This document shows, piece by piece, positions 1 through 11,145 of a stretch of DNA of 64,000 nt. The position numbers and the translations under genes are program-made. The stretch comes from Nageia nagi. Taxonomy: Eukaryota > Pinophyta. The notes beneath the pieces were generated by a model that worked only from the letters and a program-made list of their open reading frames with translations, was not told the origin of the DNA and made no database searches. The first letter of the stretch is position 1. Every line of letters begins with the position of its first letter. The stretch spans positions 202,864,001 through 202,928,000 of the forward strand of contig JBITNC010000001.1 in NCBI GenBank assembly GCA_050084985.1, read 5' to 3'.

Positions 1-1
1 T

Positions 2-1546
2 GAAATTGCATGTACTAATGATTTATGGATGAAAGCAATGCAAGAGGAGATGGACTCCATCAAGAAAAATGATACTTGGGAGCTAGTTGAGCTTCCACAA
101 GGAAAGAAGGTAGTAGGCTCCAAGTGGGTCTACAAGACAAAGTATAATGCAAATGGCACTATTCAAAAACACAAAGCAAGACTAGTGGCAAAAGGTTTCA
201 CTCAAAAGTATGGCATTGATTATGAGGAGACTTTTGCACTCGTTGCAAGGCAAGAGACAATTAGATTGGTTCTATCCTTGGCTGCCCAAAAAGGATGGAG
301 AGTGCATCACCTTGATGTGAAGAGTGCATTCTTGAATGGATACATACAAGAAGAGGTATATGTACAACAACCTCAAGGATTTGAGATCAAAGGCAAAGAG
401 GACATGGTCTACAAATTGAAGAAGGCCTTGTATGGCCTCAAACAAGCTCCTAGAGCTTGGTACTCAAGGATTGATGGATACTTTCATCAATATGGTCTTG
501 TGAAAAGCAAGAGTTAGCCTACTCTCTATTATTTAAAAAAATGTAATGATATTTTGATTGTATGCTTGTATGTAGATGATTTGATTTACATGGGAAGCAA
601 TGATAGGATGAATGAAGAGTTTAAAGAGTCTATGATGAAAGAGTTTGATATGAAAGACCTAGGTCTCATGCATTATTTCCTAGGTATGGAAGTGTATCAA
701 AATTATAGAGAAATTTTTATTTGTCAAACCAAATATGCCAAAGATATGTTGTCCAAATATGGCATGGAAAATTGTAAACCAGTTCCTACTCCAATTGCTC
801 ATGGGGAGTTATTGAGTAAGGAAGATGGTAGTGAAAGGGTAGATGTCACCACATATAGGAGTATGGTTGGGAGTCTTATGTTTCTCACTAATACTCATCC
901 AGATATTGCATGTACTATTTCTTTTATTTCTAGGTACATGAGTGAACCTATCGAGACTCACATGAAGGCTACCAAGAGGATCATGAGGTACATCAAAGGC
1001 ACCATTGATTTTGGTATCCATTACTACAAATGAAGCAAGGTGAAACTTGTTGGCTATAGTGATTCAGATTGGGGAAGCAATATTGATGATAGAAAGTCTA
1101 CTTCTGAAAATTGCTTCAACATTGGATCAGGACTAATCACATGGAGTTCTAAGAAGTAAACAACTGTTGCACTATCTTCTACAGAGGTAGAATACATTGC
1201 AATCACAAGTGCAAGCACCCAAGCATTGTGGTTGAGAAAGATTCTTGAAGAACTTGGTGAGCAACAAAGAGATGCTACTAAGTTGTTTTGTGATAATGCT
1301 AGTGCAATTCAACTTGCAAACAATCCAGTACATCATAGTAGGTCCAAACATTTTGATATGAAATACCATTTCATTAGAGACATGGTGGAGAAGAAGATTA
1401 TTGATTTGGAACACATCAACACCAAGGAGAATATAGCAGATTTATTTACCAAAGGAGTAAACAAAACTCAGTTTATGATACTGAGAGAATTGCTAGTTAG
1501 TCCCCTCAGCATCAAGGGGGAGCATGTTGGAGTTTTGACTCCATAA
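2..1546 (+). pseudogene. copia pol fragment: reverse transcriptase and RNase H
   Basis: One reading frame runs from 2 to the stop at 1544-1546 and is broken by TAG at 515-517, TGA at 1031-1033 and TAA at 1157-1159. It opens in the copia RT domain (the WKAM-like start of RVT_2), includes the AFLNG motif near 335-345 and the catalytic YVDD box near 570-580, and continues into copia RNase H with the SSTEVEYIA and ADLFTKG motifs. RT copies element RNA into cDNA and RNase H removes the RNA strand, normally inside cytoplasmic particles. Because the stops split both domains, this copy should make no working enzyme. The same three stops occur in copia-2. The last codons run into the LTR, as is common in copia elements. 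Confidence 0.93.
1511..1524 (+). other. Polypurine tract of copia-1
   Basis: A purine run with a five-G core (AAGGGGGAGCA) sits directly before the LTR's TGTTGG. This is the usual position and form of the primer for plus-strand DNA synthesis. The same tract precedes the 3' LTR of copia-2, in reverse, at 6270-6283. Confidence 0.85.
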
Positions 1547-2046
1547 TATGTGTTTTTGCAATGTTTTGGAATAAATCTACCTATGACAGAGATCACCACC
1601 AATCACCATCGATCACCACCGATTGCCACTGATCGCCATCGATTTCCACCAATCGCCACTGATTACGATCATCACCAATTTTTGTTGATCATCGATGATC
1701 CTATAAGATCACTGTCGATCGCTATGTAGAGAAAACAATAGTGTGCGGGTAGAATGAGTTTGTTTTTGTAACAAATTTCTTGTTATTGTTTGTTTTGTCT
1801 TCATATTTTAGGGGTTTGTTTCTTATCGTATTAGGCATGTTTTAGGCTATGTTTGGAGTATTGTTATCTCATGTTTAGCTAATTCTCCTGGAGTGAGATG
1901 GCTATGGTTGTAGTGTTACTGAGAATAGTAAATTCTCTAGCTTCTTGTTTGTAAGTTTGTAAACCTTGTGGATTCTGTTGTTGAGAACCCAAGGCTATAT
2001 ATTGACATCAATAAACCATGGATAGTAAGCTCCATTATTTCTCTCA
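1525..2046 (+). repeat. 3' LTR of copia-1 (522 bp)
   Basis: It starts TGTTGGAG after the polypurine tract and ends TTTCTCTCA, matching both LTRs of copia-2, where the end is fixed by a neighbouring primer-binding site. The first bases form a small hairpin (GGAGT, loop, ACTCC). From about 1588 to 1725 it holds a minisatellite-like block of short units built on GATCGCCA and GATCACCA. Length differences between the three LTR copies (522, 452 and 491 bp) lie largely in this block. Confidence 0.93.
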
Positions 2047-3797
2047 CATCCCTAGGAAATTATGGTCCTAGGAATCCTAGTGCATCTTTCATAGCATCTC
2101 CACACTCTAATCTAGACCCTCTAGCCTCACCTTCAACACCTCTATTAATTGATCTTTTGTAGTACTCTACTCCTTGAGGCTCACTAATGTCTCCTCAACC
2201 TATATCCATGCTTCTTTATTTGAGTCTATGTACAACTTAGTTTGATATGCAAAACCAAAACAAAGCATGTATGTTAGTCATATTATTATTGCATGTATAC
2301 TAAATTGTAGGTATATAAAGCAATATACTTACTAAGCTCATTCTTAAGCTATTGTTGTATCTTTACAATGGGAATACCAATGGATACATCCAATCCTGCC
2401 TTCTCTTCATATCATGATGGCTCCTCCACTTGCACATCCTCTTCTTGTTTATCACCACCATCACCTTCCTCTTCTTATTTCATTTCTCATTCTGTAACCT
2501 TTATGAACCACTCTAGCCTATACAATCCATATGGATTAGGTCTCACACTATCCCATCTTGTTAAATAGGAATGATTGAACTATGGCCTATTGGGCTTCTC
2601 ATCCCCTTCATTTTTAGAATCACTCATCAACATATGGTCTTAGGGAGGTAGCATTCCTCCACCCACTTAGGAGGAATCTCATATAAATTAGGTTTATGTT
2701 GCCTATACTTTCTTGTACTAATCATAAACTTACATTTCAATGGAATGCCCTATCTCTAAACAAATTACATCATAACCTCTCAGGTCTATATGGATTCATA
2801 AAGGTCTTTCATGTTTGTAAATATCTTGATGTCCATGGCCAATCTAGCTCAACCCTTGGCTCATTTAGCTCATAAGGTATGGCCATATAAATACTATATA
2901 TCACATATCTTGCAAACCAAAGTCATGACTTAGTCTCTTCCTTACAATAATAAACTAAACAAATTAAACCATGCATGGTAAAATTACTTACCACCCAACA
3001 AACATCCATGAATTTCTTATGTGCCTACATGGTCTTGTCAACCCATGTGATTTTCCCATGCTTTTCCCATCGATACCACATTAAATGATTGAGAGCTATG
3101 CCATGTACAAGAAGCTCTCTAGGCCTAATCATGGTAATATGTTTATGCACCAAACACTGTAGCAAAAATGAGTGTATCACTCTCTTCCTACTCTTCTATA
3201 TAATGATGAAATTATACAATTCATGGTAGATATGGGAAATAATGTAAGGTGCTAATACATATGAGTGATATTGTATCATCTCATAGAACACCTATATTAA
3301 TCCAAGTGGAAACACCTCATGATTCTTTTTTGGGTACATAATGGTATCAATTCATGCTATCATAACCAACCAAACTCACCTGAATCTCTTCATTTTGCTC
3401 CTAAAAGCATGATGTAGGAAGACACCCTTCTTCCCCTCATGATAGTTAGGAAAACTTGTAAGATAATTTATTGACCATTTACATTGCTCATTAATTATCC
3501 TTCCTCAAAGAATATATGTTATGCTTTTATAATAACCCATAGAATCTTATGAATATACTTGGGTACTATAGTGATCTACTTAGTAGCAAGATTAAAGGTG
3601 TTGGTTCTCTCAAACCATCTCTATATCAATGTCGTCATTAGCTCCTTGTCCACTCAAATGTATGGAGCATATAGGATTAATCCCATACCAACATGTTAAA
3701 GCACATCCATGTCCTCCTCTATGAGCTTATCCTTCAACATTAGGCACTTCTTCTAGCTTTGAGATATGGACTCAAGTTCCATGAGAAATTGATGATA
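2047..3797 (-). pseudogene. Plant-mobile-domain (aminotransferase-like) pseudogene in old element E0
   Basis: I read this on the minus strand with several stops. A likely splice acceptor (TTTGCAG) precedes 3797. From about 3700 to 3540 the translation has the PMD core signature: a TTLI..RW segment, then TNTFNLAT and ITIV. This aligns with the TLLDKW, CTFHF and EMIITVEDI stretch of the PMD gene at 61717. Further on, IYHEL and HKHIT (about 3250 to 3120) match IYREL and YEHIT in that gene. A likely donor, GTAAGT, at 2991-2986 ends the exon. A proline-rich stretch (about 2885-2800), an acidic E/D-rich linker (about 2490-2430) and a coil-like tail (about 2240-2050) follow. The tail ends where copia-1 inserted. 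The PMD family occurs in plant nuclear proteins and in transposable elements. Assignment rests on visual alignment. Confidence 0.62.
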
Positions 3798-5164
3798 CTG
3801 CAAACACCATATGAAAAATATACACATTAGTTTTTGATTCACTTTCAATAACATCATATTATCATAATTTTATTTAAACATTTTTAGTACACATAAATAA
3901 ATACCACAACTAAAAATATATTCTCCCATCCCAGAATCAACTCTATCACACCAACATCCACACTAATGTTAACACCACACTCAGCTTTCTATGTCTATTT
4001 TTTTTAAAAAAATTAAGGGCAAACTTGCTTTATCCTCATGATTTTGTAAAATCATGATTTCATAAACCAAAAATTGCTCTAAACTCAAATATGACTAGGC
4101 CCTAGTTCCCAAAACCCTACCCTAAAAACCCATAGGTTTTCCTATCTCATTCATTTCACATGCAAAATTCATGAAACAAAATACTAGATTGGTATTAGAT
4201 ACCTAACACATTCATATAAACCCTATTATATTGCAAGAGGTAAGCCCTATGGATCTCTTACTTCATAATATTCATCATACAATGCAAAATTAGGTCAAAA
4301 CATAGTACCAAATCATAAAACTAGACCAAATTGCTTCAATTAACAAACCAAATTATTTACATAGTAATGTTGATCACCCATAAGGCTCCAAATTACCTCA
4401 TTAAGTTTACTCAACTCTTCCTATACCAAATCTCAATTTCTAAATAGTGAAAGTGATAAATAAGTCATTATATGGCCTATTTAAAATTAAAGTAGGATAC
4501 ATTTAATGAGGTATAAATTAATTAAAAATTGTATTCTACCTCTTATATCTTCAAAATATGATCTTCTTAGTACTTACACCATTTCAGTCAAGTGCTAAAA
4601 ACATTTGTAGTAAAAATCCTAATGGATCCTCACATCTGCATTGGATACCAGCACCCATGCTATCATTCCTTAGTATTCACATCCTCATTCAAAAAATTAT
4701 AATTCCCCTAGCTTCACATTGTCTAAAAATTAATATATAACTAACATATATTATAGAATCAAGTTTTTGCAAGCATGAATAGACATCCAATCAAAGAATG
4801 ATGCATTTGCTATATGTTCATTCCTGGGTCCAACCTATTCATCACATAATCAAGTAATCTACTAGAAACTATTAGTTATGGAAACATCTTTTTTAGAATC
4901 ATATATCATGCTACATGTTGTAGTTTTAATATTAGAATAATCATAATCAAATTCACTAGTGCACACATTGAAGCTAGTGCAAATGTTGAGTTACAAAGGG
5001 ATTAATTAGGCTGAATCAGAACACATTAGCATAATGGGTAAGTAATTGGGATTTTCCTAACCTTATCTATGCTTTACATTAAATCATTTACAATATTGGG
5101 AAATATTCAATCCAATCATCATTTAGTCAACTTTGTTGGTTGGGTCTCAACTAACCATCACTCT

Positions 5165-5520
5165 TAAATCACATCTAAGAATGGGGCATGTACCTCATGA
5201 TGATGATTGTGTCTCATGTTAATATATAAGAATGGGGTATGTATTTTATGATGGTAAATGATATATCACATAACATAGGTGGGAAATATTCAAACCAACC
5301 ATATCTTTGAGTCACCATTTTCGGTTGGATCTTAATTAACCATCACCATGTTATTCTTCTTGATTCATATGTTACATCTAGGAATGGGGCATGTACATGA
5401 TGATTATGGTAACATATATGGTTCTGATTGCATGTGTTTTATCTAAGAATGGGGCATGTACCCCATGATAATGTGGACACACCTTTATCATGATTTCATA
5501 TGTATGCATCTAAGAATGAA
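5165..5520 (+). repeat. Imperfect tandem repeats with a GAATGGGGCATGTAC core
   Basis: Four to five diverged units share a core of about 20 bp (ATCTAAGAATGGGGCATGTA) followed by a variable CATGATGATGAT-like part, at about 5178, 5229, 5380, 5444 and 5507. Spacing is irregular, at roughly 50 to 150 bp. Tandem repeats in the 3'UTR are common in the Tat/Ogre group of gypsy elements, which fits this lying in the E0 3'UTR. Confidence 0.6.
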
Positions 5521-5812
5521 ATATTGAGTATTTATATATTTAGTGTTATTAAGATGATGTATGCATATTATATTAATTTCATCCATGCTCTATTATTTCT
5601 ATATCATTTGATGAAATACTATGATATTATCTCTCACTATCACTACTATATATTTTATGAGTTAATAATCATATATATTATTGGAAGTGTTTGCCTCTCA
5701 TTTTTAGGTTTCATTCTTTTCTTTTGGTTGATTCTACTACATGTAAGCTATTACATCTCACAACTAAGGAAATGAAAGGGCAATTACACATCATCATGAA
5801 ATCCTTGATGAT

Positions 5813-5817
5813 CCGAA
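5813..5817. other. Left target-site duplication of copia-2
   Basis: CCGAA directly abuts the LTR terminus at 5818. The partner at 11032-11036 is CCAAA, so four of five bases agree, and the difference is a G-to-A transition. Confidence 0.6.
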
Positions 5818-6269
5818 TGAGAGAAATAATGGAACTTACTGTCCATGGTTTATTGATGTCAATATATAGCCTTGGGTTCTCAACAATGGAATCCATAAGG
5901 TTTACAAACTTACAAACAACAAGTTAGAGAATTTACCATTCTTAGCAACACTACAAACCATAGCCATCTTAGTCCAAGAGAAGTAGCTAAACATGTGATT
6001 ACAATACTCCAAACATAGCTTAAAACATGCCTAATACAATGACAAACAAACCCCTAAATTATGAAGAAAAAACAATCAATAACAAGAAAGTTATTGCAAA
6101 AACAAACACATTCTACCTACACACTATCATTTTCTCTACACAGTGATTGACAGTGATCTTATAGGATCGACGACGATCGATGATGATTTACGGCAAGGTG
6201 GCAATGATGATCAGTGGATTTATTCCAGAAGATTACAAAAACACATATTATGGAGTCAAAACTCCAACA
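5818..6269 (-). repeat. 3' LTR of copia-2 (452 bp)
   Basis: On the minus strand it starts TGTTGGAG at 6269 and ends TCTCTCA at 5818. It matches the other two LTRs of the family but is shorter in the GATCG-rich minisatellite block (about 6145-6225), where roughly 40 bases present in the 10541-11031 copy are missing. Confidence 0.94.
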
Positions 6270-9200
6270 TGCTCCCCCTTGATGCTGAGGGGACTAACTA
6301 GCAATTCTCTCAGTATCATAAACTGAGTTTTGTTTACTCCTTTGGTAAATAAATCCGCTATATTCTCCTTGGTGTTGATGTGTTCCAAATCAACAATCTT
6401 CTTCTCCACCATGTCTCTAATGAAATGGTATTTCATATCAAAATGTTTGGACCTACTGTGATGTACTGGATTGTTTGCAAGTTGAATTGCACTAGCATTA
6501 TCACAAAACAACTTAGTAGCATCTCTTTGTTGCTCACCAAGTTCTTCAAGTATCTTTCTCAACCATAATGCTTGGGTGCTTGCACTTGTGATTGCAATGT
6601 ATTCTACCTCTGTAGAAGATAGTGCAATAGTTGTTTACTTCTTAGAACTCCATGTGATTAGTCCTGATCCAATGTTGAAGCAATTTTCAGAAGTAGACTT
6701 TCTATCATCAATATTGCTTCCCCAATCTGAATCACTATAGCCAACAAGTTTCACCTTGATTCATTTGTAGTAATGGATACCAAAATCAATGGTGCCTTTG
6801 ATGTACCTCATGATCCTCTTGGTAGCCTTCATGTGAGTCTCGATAGGTTCACTCATGTACCTAGAAATAAAAGAAATAGTACATGCAATATCTGGATGAG
6901 TATTAGTGAGAAACATAAGACTCCCAACCATACTCCTATATGTGGTGACATCTACCCTTTCACTACCATCTTCCTTACTCAATAAATCCCCATGAGCAAT
7001 TGGAGTAGGAACTGGTTTACAATTTTCCATGCCATATTTGGACAACATATCTTTGGCATATTTGGTTTGACAAATAAAAATTTCTCTATAATTTTGATAC
7101 ACTTCCATACCTAGGAAATAATGCATGAGACCTAGGTCTTTCATATCAAACTCTTTCATCATAGACTCTTTAAACTCTTCATTCATCCTATCATTGCTTC
7201 CCATGTAAATCAAATCATCTACATACAAGCATACAATCAAAATATCATTACATTTTTTTAAATAATAGAGAGTAGGCTAACTCTTGCTTTTCACAAGACC
7301 ATATTGATGAAAGTATCCATCAATCCTTGAGTACCAAGCTCTAGGAGCTTGTTTGAGGCCATACAAGGCCTTCTTCAATTTGTAGACCATGTCCTCTTTG
7401 CCTTTGATCTCAAATCCTTGAGGTTTTTGTACATATACCTCTTCTTGTATGTATCCATTCAAGAATGCACTCTTCACATCAAGGTGATGCACTCTCCATC
7501 CTTTTTGGGCAGCCAAAGATAGAACCAATCTTATTGTCTCTTACCTTGCAATGGGTGCAAAAGTCTCCTCATAATCAATGCCATACTTTTGAGTGAAACC
7601 TTTTGCCACTAGTCTTGCTTTGTGTTTTTGAATAGTGCCATTTGCATTATACTTTGTCTTGTAGACCCACTTGGAGCCTACTACCTTCTTTTCTTGTGGA
7701 AGCTCAACTAGCTCCCAAGTATCATTTTCCTTGATGGAGTCCATCTCCTCTTGCATTGCTTTCATCCAAAAATCATTAGTACATGCAATTTCATAACAAG
7801 AAGGTTCAACATTAATTATACTAATCAAAGCATAATTTACCACATCACCTTTTGATTCACCATCATTGCTATCTCCATACAAGTACATATTGTGAAGATT
7901 ATTAACAACACTTTCCATTTCTTTAGCTTGTGCTCTTGTTATTCTTCTACCAAATTTTTGATCAAGAATTTGTGATGATGGATGATAAATAAAAAATTTC
8001 TTATGTTTCTTTAAATTTATTTTTTCTTCCTCTAAAGAACCATCACTTGAGGATTTTGAACTTGGTGAAGAACATGGGCTAGAATTGGAAGAACTTACTT
8101 GATTTCCATCTTGAGGTATCTTTGCTTGCTTGAGCTGAATCTTTGCTTGCACATTTGGAGAGATAATATTATTGGAATCACCATCCAAATAGTATTTTTG
8201 ATTACCCCATGCTCCCCCTTCATCAAAAATCACATCTCTAGATACAATAAGCTTTTCAATTTTTGGATTGTACAATCTCCATGCTTTGGTATTTTCACAA
8301 TACCCAATAAAGATACATGGTTCACTTTTTGCATCAAGCTTTTGCCTATTTTCTTTTGGAACATGAGCATAGGCTAAACAACCAAAAACTTTCAAATGTG
8401 CAACAGTTGGCTTTTTGCCATACCAAGCTTCATATGGTGTCACCCCATCCAAACTAGAGGTAGGACATCTATTCAAGAGATACATGGCTGTCCTAATTGC
8501 CTTCCCCCAATACATATTTGATAAATTCTTAGTTTGGAGCATACTTCTAGCCATATTATTCAAGGTTCTATTCTTTCTTTCAGCCACTTCATTTTGTTGT
8601 GGTGTGTATTCACTTGTTAATTGCCTTTTAATTCCATAATTATTACAAAAATTGAAGAATTCATTGGAACAAAATTCACCTCCTATATCACTTCTTAAAC
8701 ACTTGATTGCATACCCACTTTCATTTTCCACTTTTATTTTGAATTCTTTGAATTTATCAAATGTCTCATCTTTAGTTTTCAAGAGGTACACCCAACACAT
8801 TCTTGAAAAATCATCAATGAAAGTGAAAAAGTAGTAGTTCTTACCAAGACTTTGAGTTTGCATAGGTCCACACAAATCACTATGCACCAATTGTAGGGGA
8901 TAGGAAGCCCTCCATGCTTGATCTTTTGGAAAGCTTTTTCTTGAATGCTTTCCCAATACACATCCTTCACAAATCTTCTTTGGATCATCTACTTTTGGAA
9001 GCCCATAAACCATCTCTTGAGAAGCCAATGTCTTCAAACTTGAGAAATTTAAATGCCCATATCTCAAGTGCCACAACCAATTTTTATTATCAATAGCCAC
9101 ATGTGCAAAATTGGTACCTTGCTCCCCAAATTTGAGAGGTAAAAATCTATTTTTGGTCATTGGAACAGTAGTAACAAGCCTATTCCCACTATCAAAAATC

Positions 9201-10408
9201 TTGCAAGCATTCTTTGCAAATAAAAGACTATAATTGTGCTCCATCATTTGACCAACACTCAAGAGATTATGCTTGAAATTGGGAATATGATAAACATCCT
9301 TTACCTTCTTAATACCTTCTTTGGTGTGCACATCCATAGCTCTAATGCCTTCAACATGCAAGGCTTTATCATCTCCAAGAGTGATCTTGGACTTATATGA
9401 GTTGTTGATTGAAGAAAATAATTCTCCATTACCAGTCATATGATTGCTACAACCAGTATCAAGAAGCCATGTTTATCCCATGCTTTGATAAGATTTTCCA
9501 TATGACAAGAAGAGTGAAGAAGGCTCTCCTTCCTCTCCATAGTTTGCACTCTCCTTTGCTTCATTTGCAGCCTTTATTCTACACTCTTTCTCAAAGTGTC
9601 CATATTTATGGCAATAGTAACATTGCTTGTTACTTTTATCACCTCTTCTACTTCCTCTACCTTGAGGACCTTTTCTTCCTCTTCCTCTTCCTCTAAAGGG
9701 AGATCTTCCTCTACCTCTTCCATGGCCTTTGGCTTGGCCACTAGTTTAACCCTCTTTGGATGAAAAAGCTTTTTCTTCCATGCCTCCAAGATGTGGAGTT
9801 GAAGAAAACCTTTCCTCATGAGACATTAATGATCCTATGAGCTAATCATAGGTGAGAGTAGATAGATCCTTACTCTCCTCAATCACAATGGAGACTTGGG
9901 TCCACTTGGGCAAAAGTGTTCTCAACACCTTTTTGACAATCACCTCATTCTCTACTTATTCTCCAAGGGATCTCATTTTGTCTACACAAATCTTGGCTCT
10001 CAAACAATAGTCTCCAACCTTCTCATCTTCTCTCATCCTGAGATTTTCAAACTCCATTTTGAGAGTTTGCAACCTCACTTGCTTGACTTGTTTGCTATCT
10101 TCATAGCTCTCCTTCAAGACTTTCCAAGCTTCTTAGGCTGAAGTGCAACTTGTGATTCTTGGATAAATGGATTCATCTAAGGTAGCTTGAATGAAATGCA
10201 TTGCCATGCTATTCTTCTTTTGTGCCTCCTTCAAGGTTTGCTTTTGGGTAGCTGGAACTAGACTCCAATCAGTAGTTTCAACATAGCCTTCTTCTATGAT
10301 ATCCCAATAGCCTTTACCAATGACCAAATGCCTCATTTTGGTAGATCAATAATCATAGTTCTCTCCTTTGAATTCTGGAATTGGAACATTCCCATTTGAA
10401 TTTGCCAT
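6248..10408 (-). pseudogene. copia gag-pol polyprotein, broken by multiple stops
   Basis: The ATG at 10408-10406 opens a copia gag frame (MANSNG start, about 10408-9700) of the UBN2 type, followed by an RG-rich stretch and a CCHC zinc knuckle (CYYCHKYGHFEKEC, about 9620-9579). A retropepsin core LDTGCSNH lies near 9450. The largest open piece, 9439-7541, holds GAG-pre-integrase (HLRYGHLNF), the integrase core with LVHSDLCGP, a DIGGEF box and AERKNRTL supplying the D, D and E positions, and the start of RT. RT continues past a stop at 7541 to the YVDD box near 7210; RNase H ends at 6248. Stops occur in gag, before the protease, in RT and before RNase H. The DIGGEF box differs from the commoner DNGGEF. 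The polyprotein would package, copy and integrate the element, but this copy is dead. Confidence 0.94.
6270..6283 (-). other. Polypurine tract of copia-2
   Basis: Read on the minus strand this is AAGGGGGAGCA directly before the TGTTGG start of the 3' LTR, identical to the tract of copia-1. Confidence 0.83.
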
Positions 10409-10525
10409 TGCTACAATCACAATTGATAATCTTCTTCCAAGAGTTGTTGGATCCTCCTCAAATGAAGCTTTCAAAACTTCATACAAGTCACCTCACTCAC
10501 TACTCAATCCCAATAGATTGAACTA

Positions 10526-10537
10526 GCTCTGATACCA
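10526..10537 (-). other. Primer-binding site of copia-2 (initiator tRNA-Met type)
   Basis: On the minus strand TGGTATCAGAGC lies three bases inside the 5' LTR end at 10541. It matches the 3' end of plant initiator tRNA-Met, the usual primer for plant copia elements. It also fixes the LTR boundary for all three family LTRs. Confidence 0.93.
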
Positions 10538-10540
10538 CAA

Positions 10541-11031
10541 TGAGAGAAATAATGGAGCTTACTGTCCATGGTTTATTGATGTCAATATATAGCCTTGGGT
10601 TCTCAACAATGGAATCCACAAGGTTTACAAACTTACAAACAAGAAGTTAGAGAATTTACCATTCTCAACAACACTACAAACCATAGCCATCTTAGTCCAA
10701 GAGAAGTAGCTAAACATGTGATTACAATACTCCAAACATAGCTTAAAACATGCCTAATACGATGACAAATAAACCCCTAAAGTATGAAGACAAAACAATC
10801 AATAATAAGAAAGTTATTACAAAAACAAACACATTCTACCTACACACTATCATTTTCTCTACACAATGAGCGACAACGATCTTATAGGATCAGCGACGAT
10901 CGGCGACAAGGCGGCAATGACGATTGACGGCGATCGGCGATAATCGGTGGAGATCGACGGTGATCTCTGTCATAGGCGGATTTATTCCAGAAGATTACAA
11001 AAACACATATTATGGAGTCAAAACTCCAACA
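10541..11031 (-). repeat. 5' LTR of copia-2 (491 bp)
   Basis: It runs on the minus strand from TGTTGGAG at 11031 to TCTCTCA at 10541. It carries the fullest version of the GATCGGCGA minisatellite (about 10865-10975). Apart from that block it is close to the 5818-6269 copy, with a modest number of substitutions. Confidence 0.95.
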
Positions 11032-11036
11032 CCAAA
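11032..11036. other. Right target-site duplication of copia-2
   Basis: CCAAA directly follows the LTR terminus at 11031 and pairs with CCGAA at 5813-5817. Confidence 0.6.
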
Positions 11037-11145
11037 TAGCTAAACTAAGGAAGTGTTAAATTTTTCTTCTCTTTACCTTTACTTCCTTTTCAAGCATAAT
11101 GCTATTTCAAGATTCAATTTCATTATACTTACAAAGGGGGGCATC

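Larger units (their letters stand above)
1..2046 (+). mobile_element. Ty1/copia LTR retrotransposon copia-1, 3' part (cut by window edge)
   Basis: The 3' half of a copia element: reverse transcriptase, RNase H, polypurine tract and 3' LTR, in that order. The integrase, protease, gag and 5' LTR would lie left of position 1. It is nearly identical to copia-2 at 5818-11031, which is complete and lies on the opposite strand, so the family assignment is firm. The 3' end falls at 2046, inside the tail of a minus-strand PMD-like pseudogene. The target duplication cannot be checked because the 5' end is missing. Confidence 0.93.
3798..5817. other. Non-coding stretch, probably 5' flank of the PMD pseudogene and 3'UTR of element E0
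   Basis: No convincing coding region. The open frames here are short, hydrophobic and AT-driven. By comparison with element E3, where the antisense PMD gene is followed by 3'UTR and then the 3' LTR, this stretch should be the E0 3'UTR, continuing after the copia-2 insertion at 11032-11145. It contains the imperfect repeats listed at 5165-5520. Confidence 0.45.
5818..11031 (-). mobile_element. Complete Ty1/copia LTR retrotransposon copia-2
   Basis: All structural parts are visible on the minus strand. The 5' LTR is at 10541-11031, the primer-binding site beside it at 10526-10537, a gag-pol frame runs from 10408 to 6248, the polypurine tract is at 6270-6283 and the 3' LTR at 5818-6269. The flanking five bases, CCGAA on the left and CCAAA on the right, fit a target duplication with one change. 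Domain order (gag, protease, integrase, RT, RNase H) is that of copia. In-frame stops in every domain make it non-functional. Confidence 0.96.

Noticed and set aside
515-517. Shared TAG in both copia copies as a recoded or suppressed stop
   Set aside because: TGA and TAA stops are shared too, and they fall inside domains where no known copia element uses recoding. Inheritance from a defective source explains them.
5500-5775. 91-codon Tyr/Ile/Phe-rich frame resembling a membrane protein
   Set aside because: The composition is what AT-rich, T-rich sequence gives by chance, and it sits in a repeat-bearing 3'UTR-like stretch.
9574-9819. Glu-rich minus-strand frame in copia-2
   Set aside because: It is an off-frame reading of the RG-rich part of gag. 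The real frame contains the CCHC knuckle.
10526-10537. tRNA-Met-like sequence as a tRNA gene
   Set aside because: Only the 12 bases complementary to the tRNA 3' end are present, at the position of a primer-binding site.
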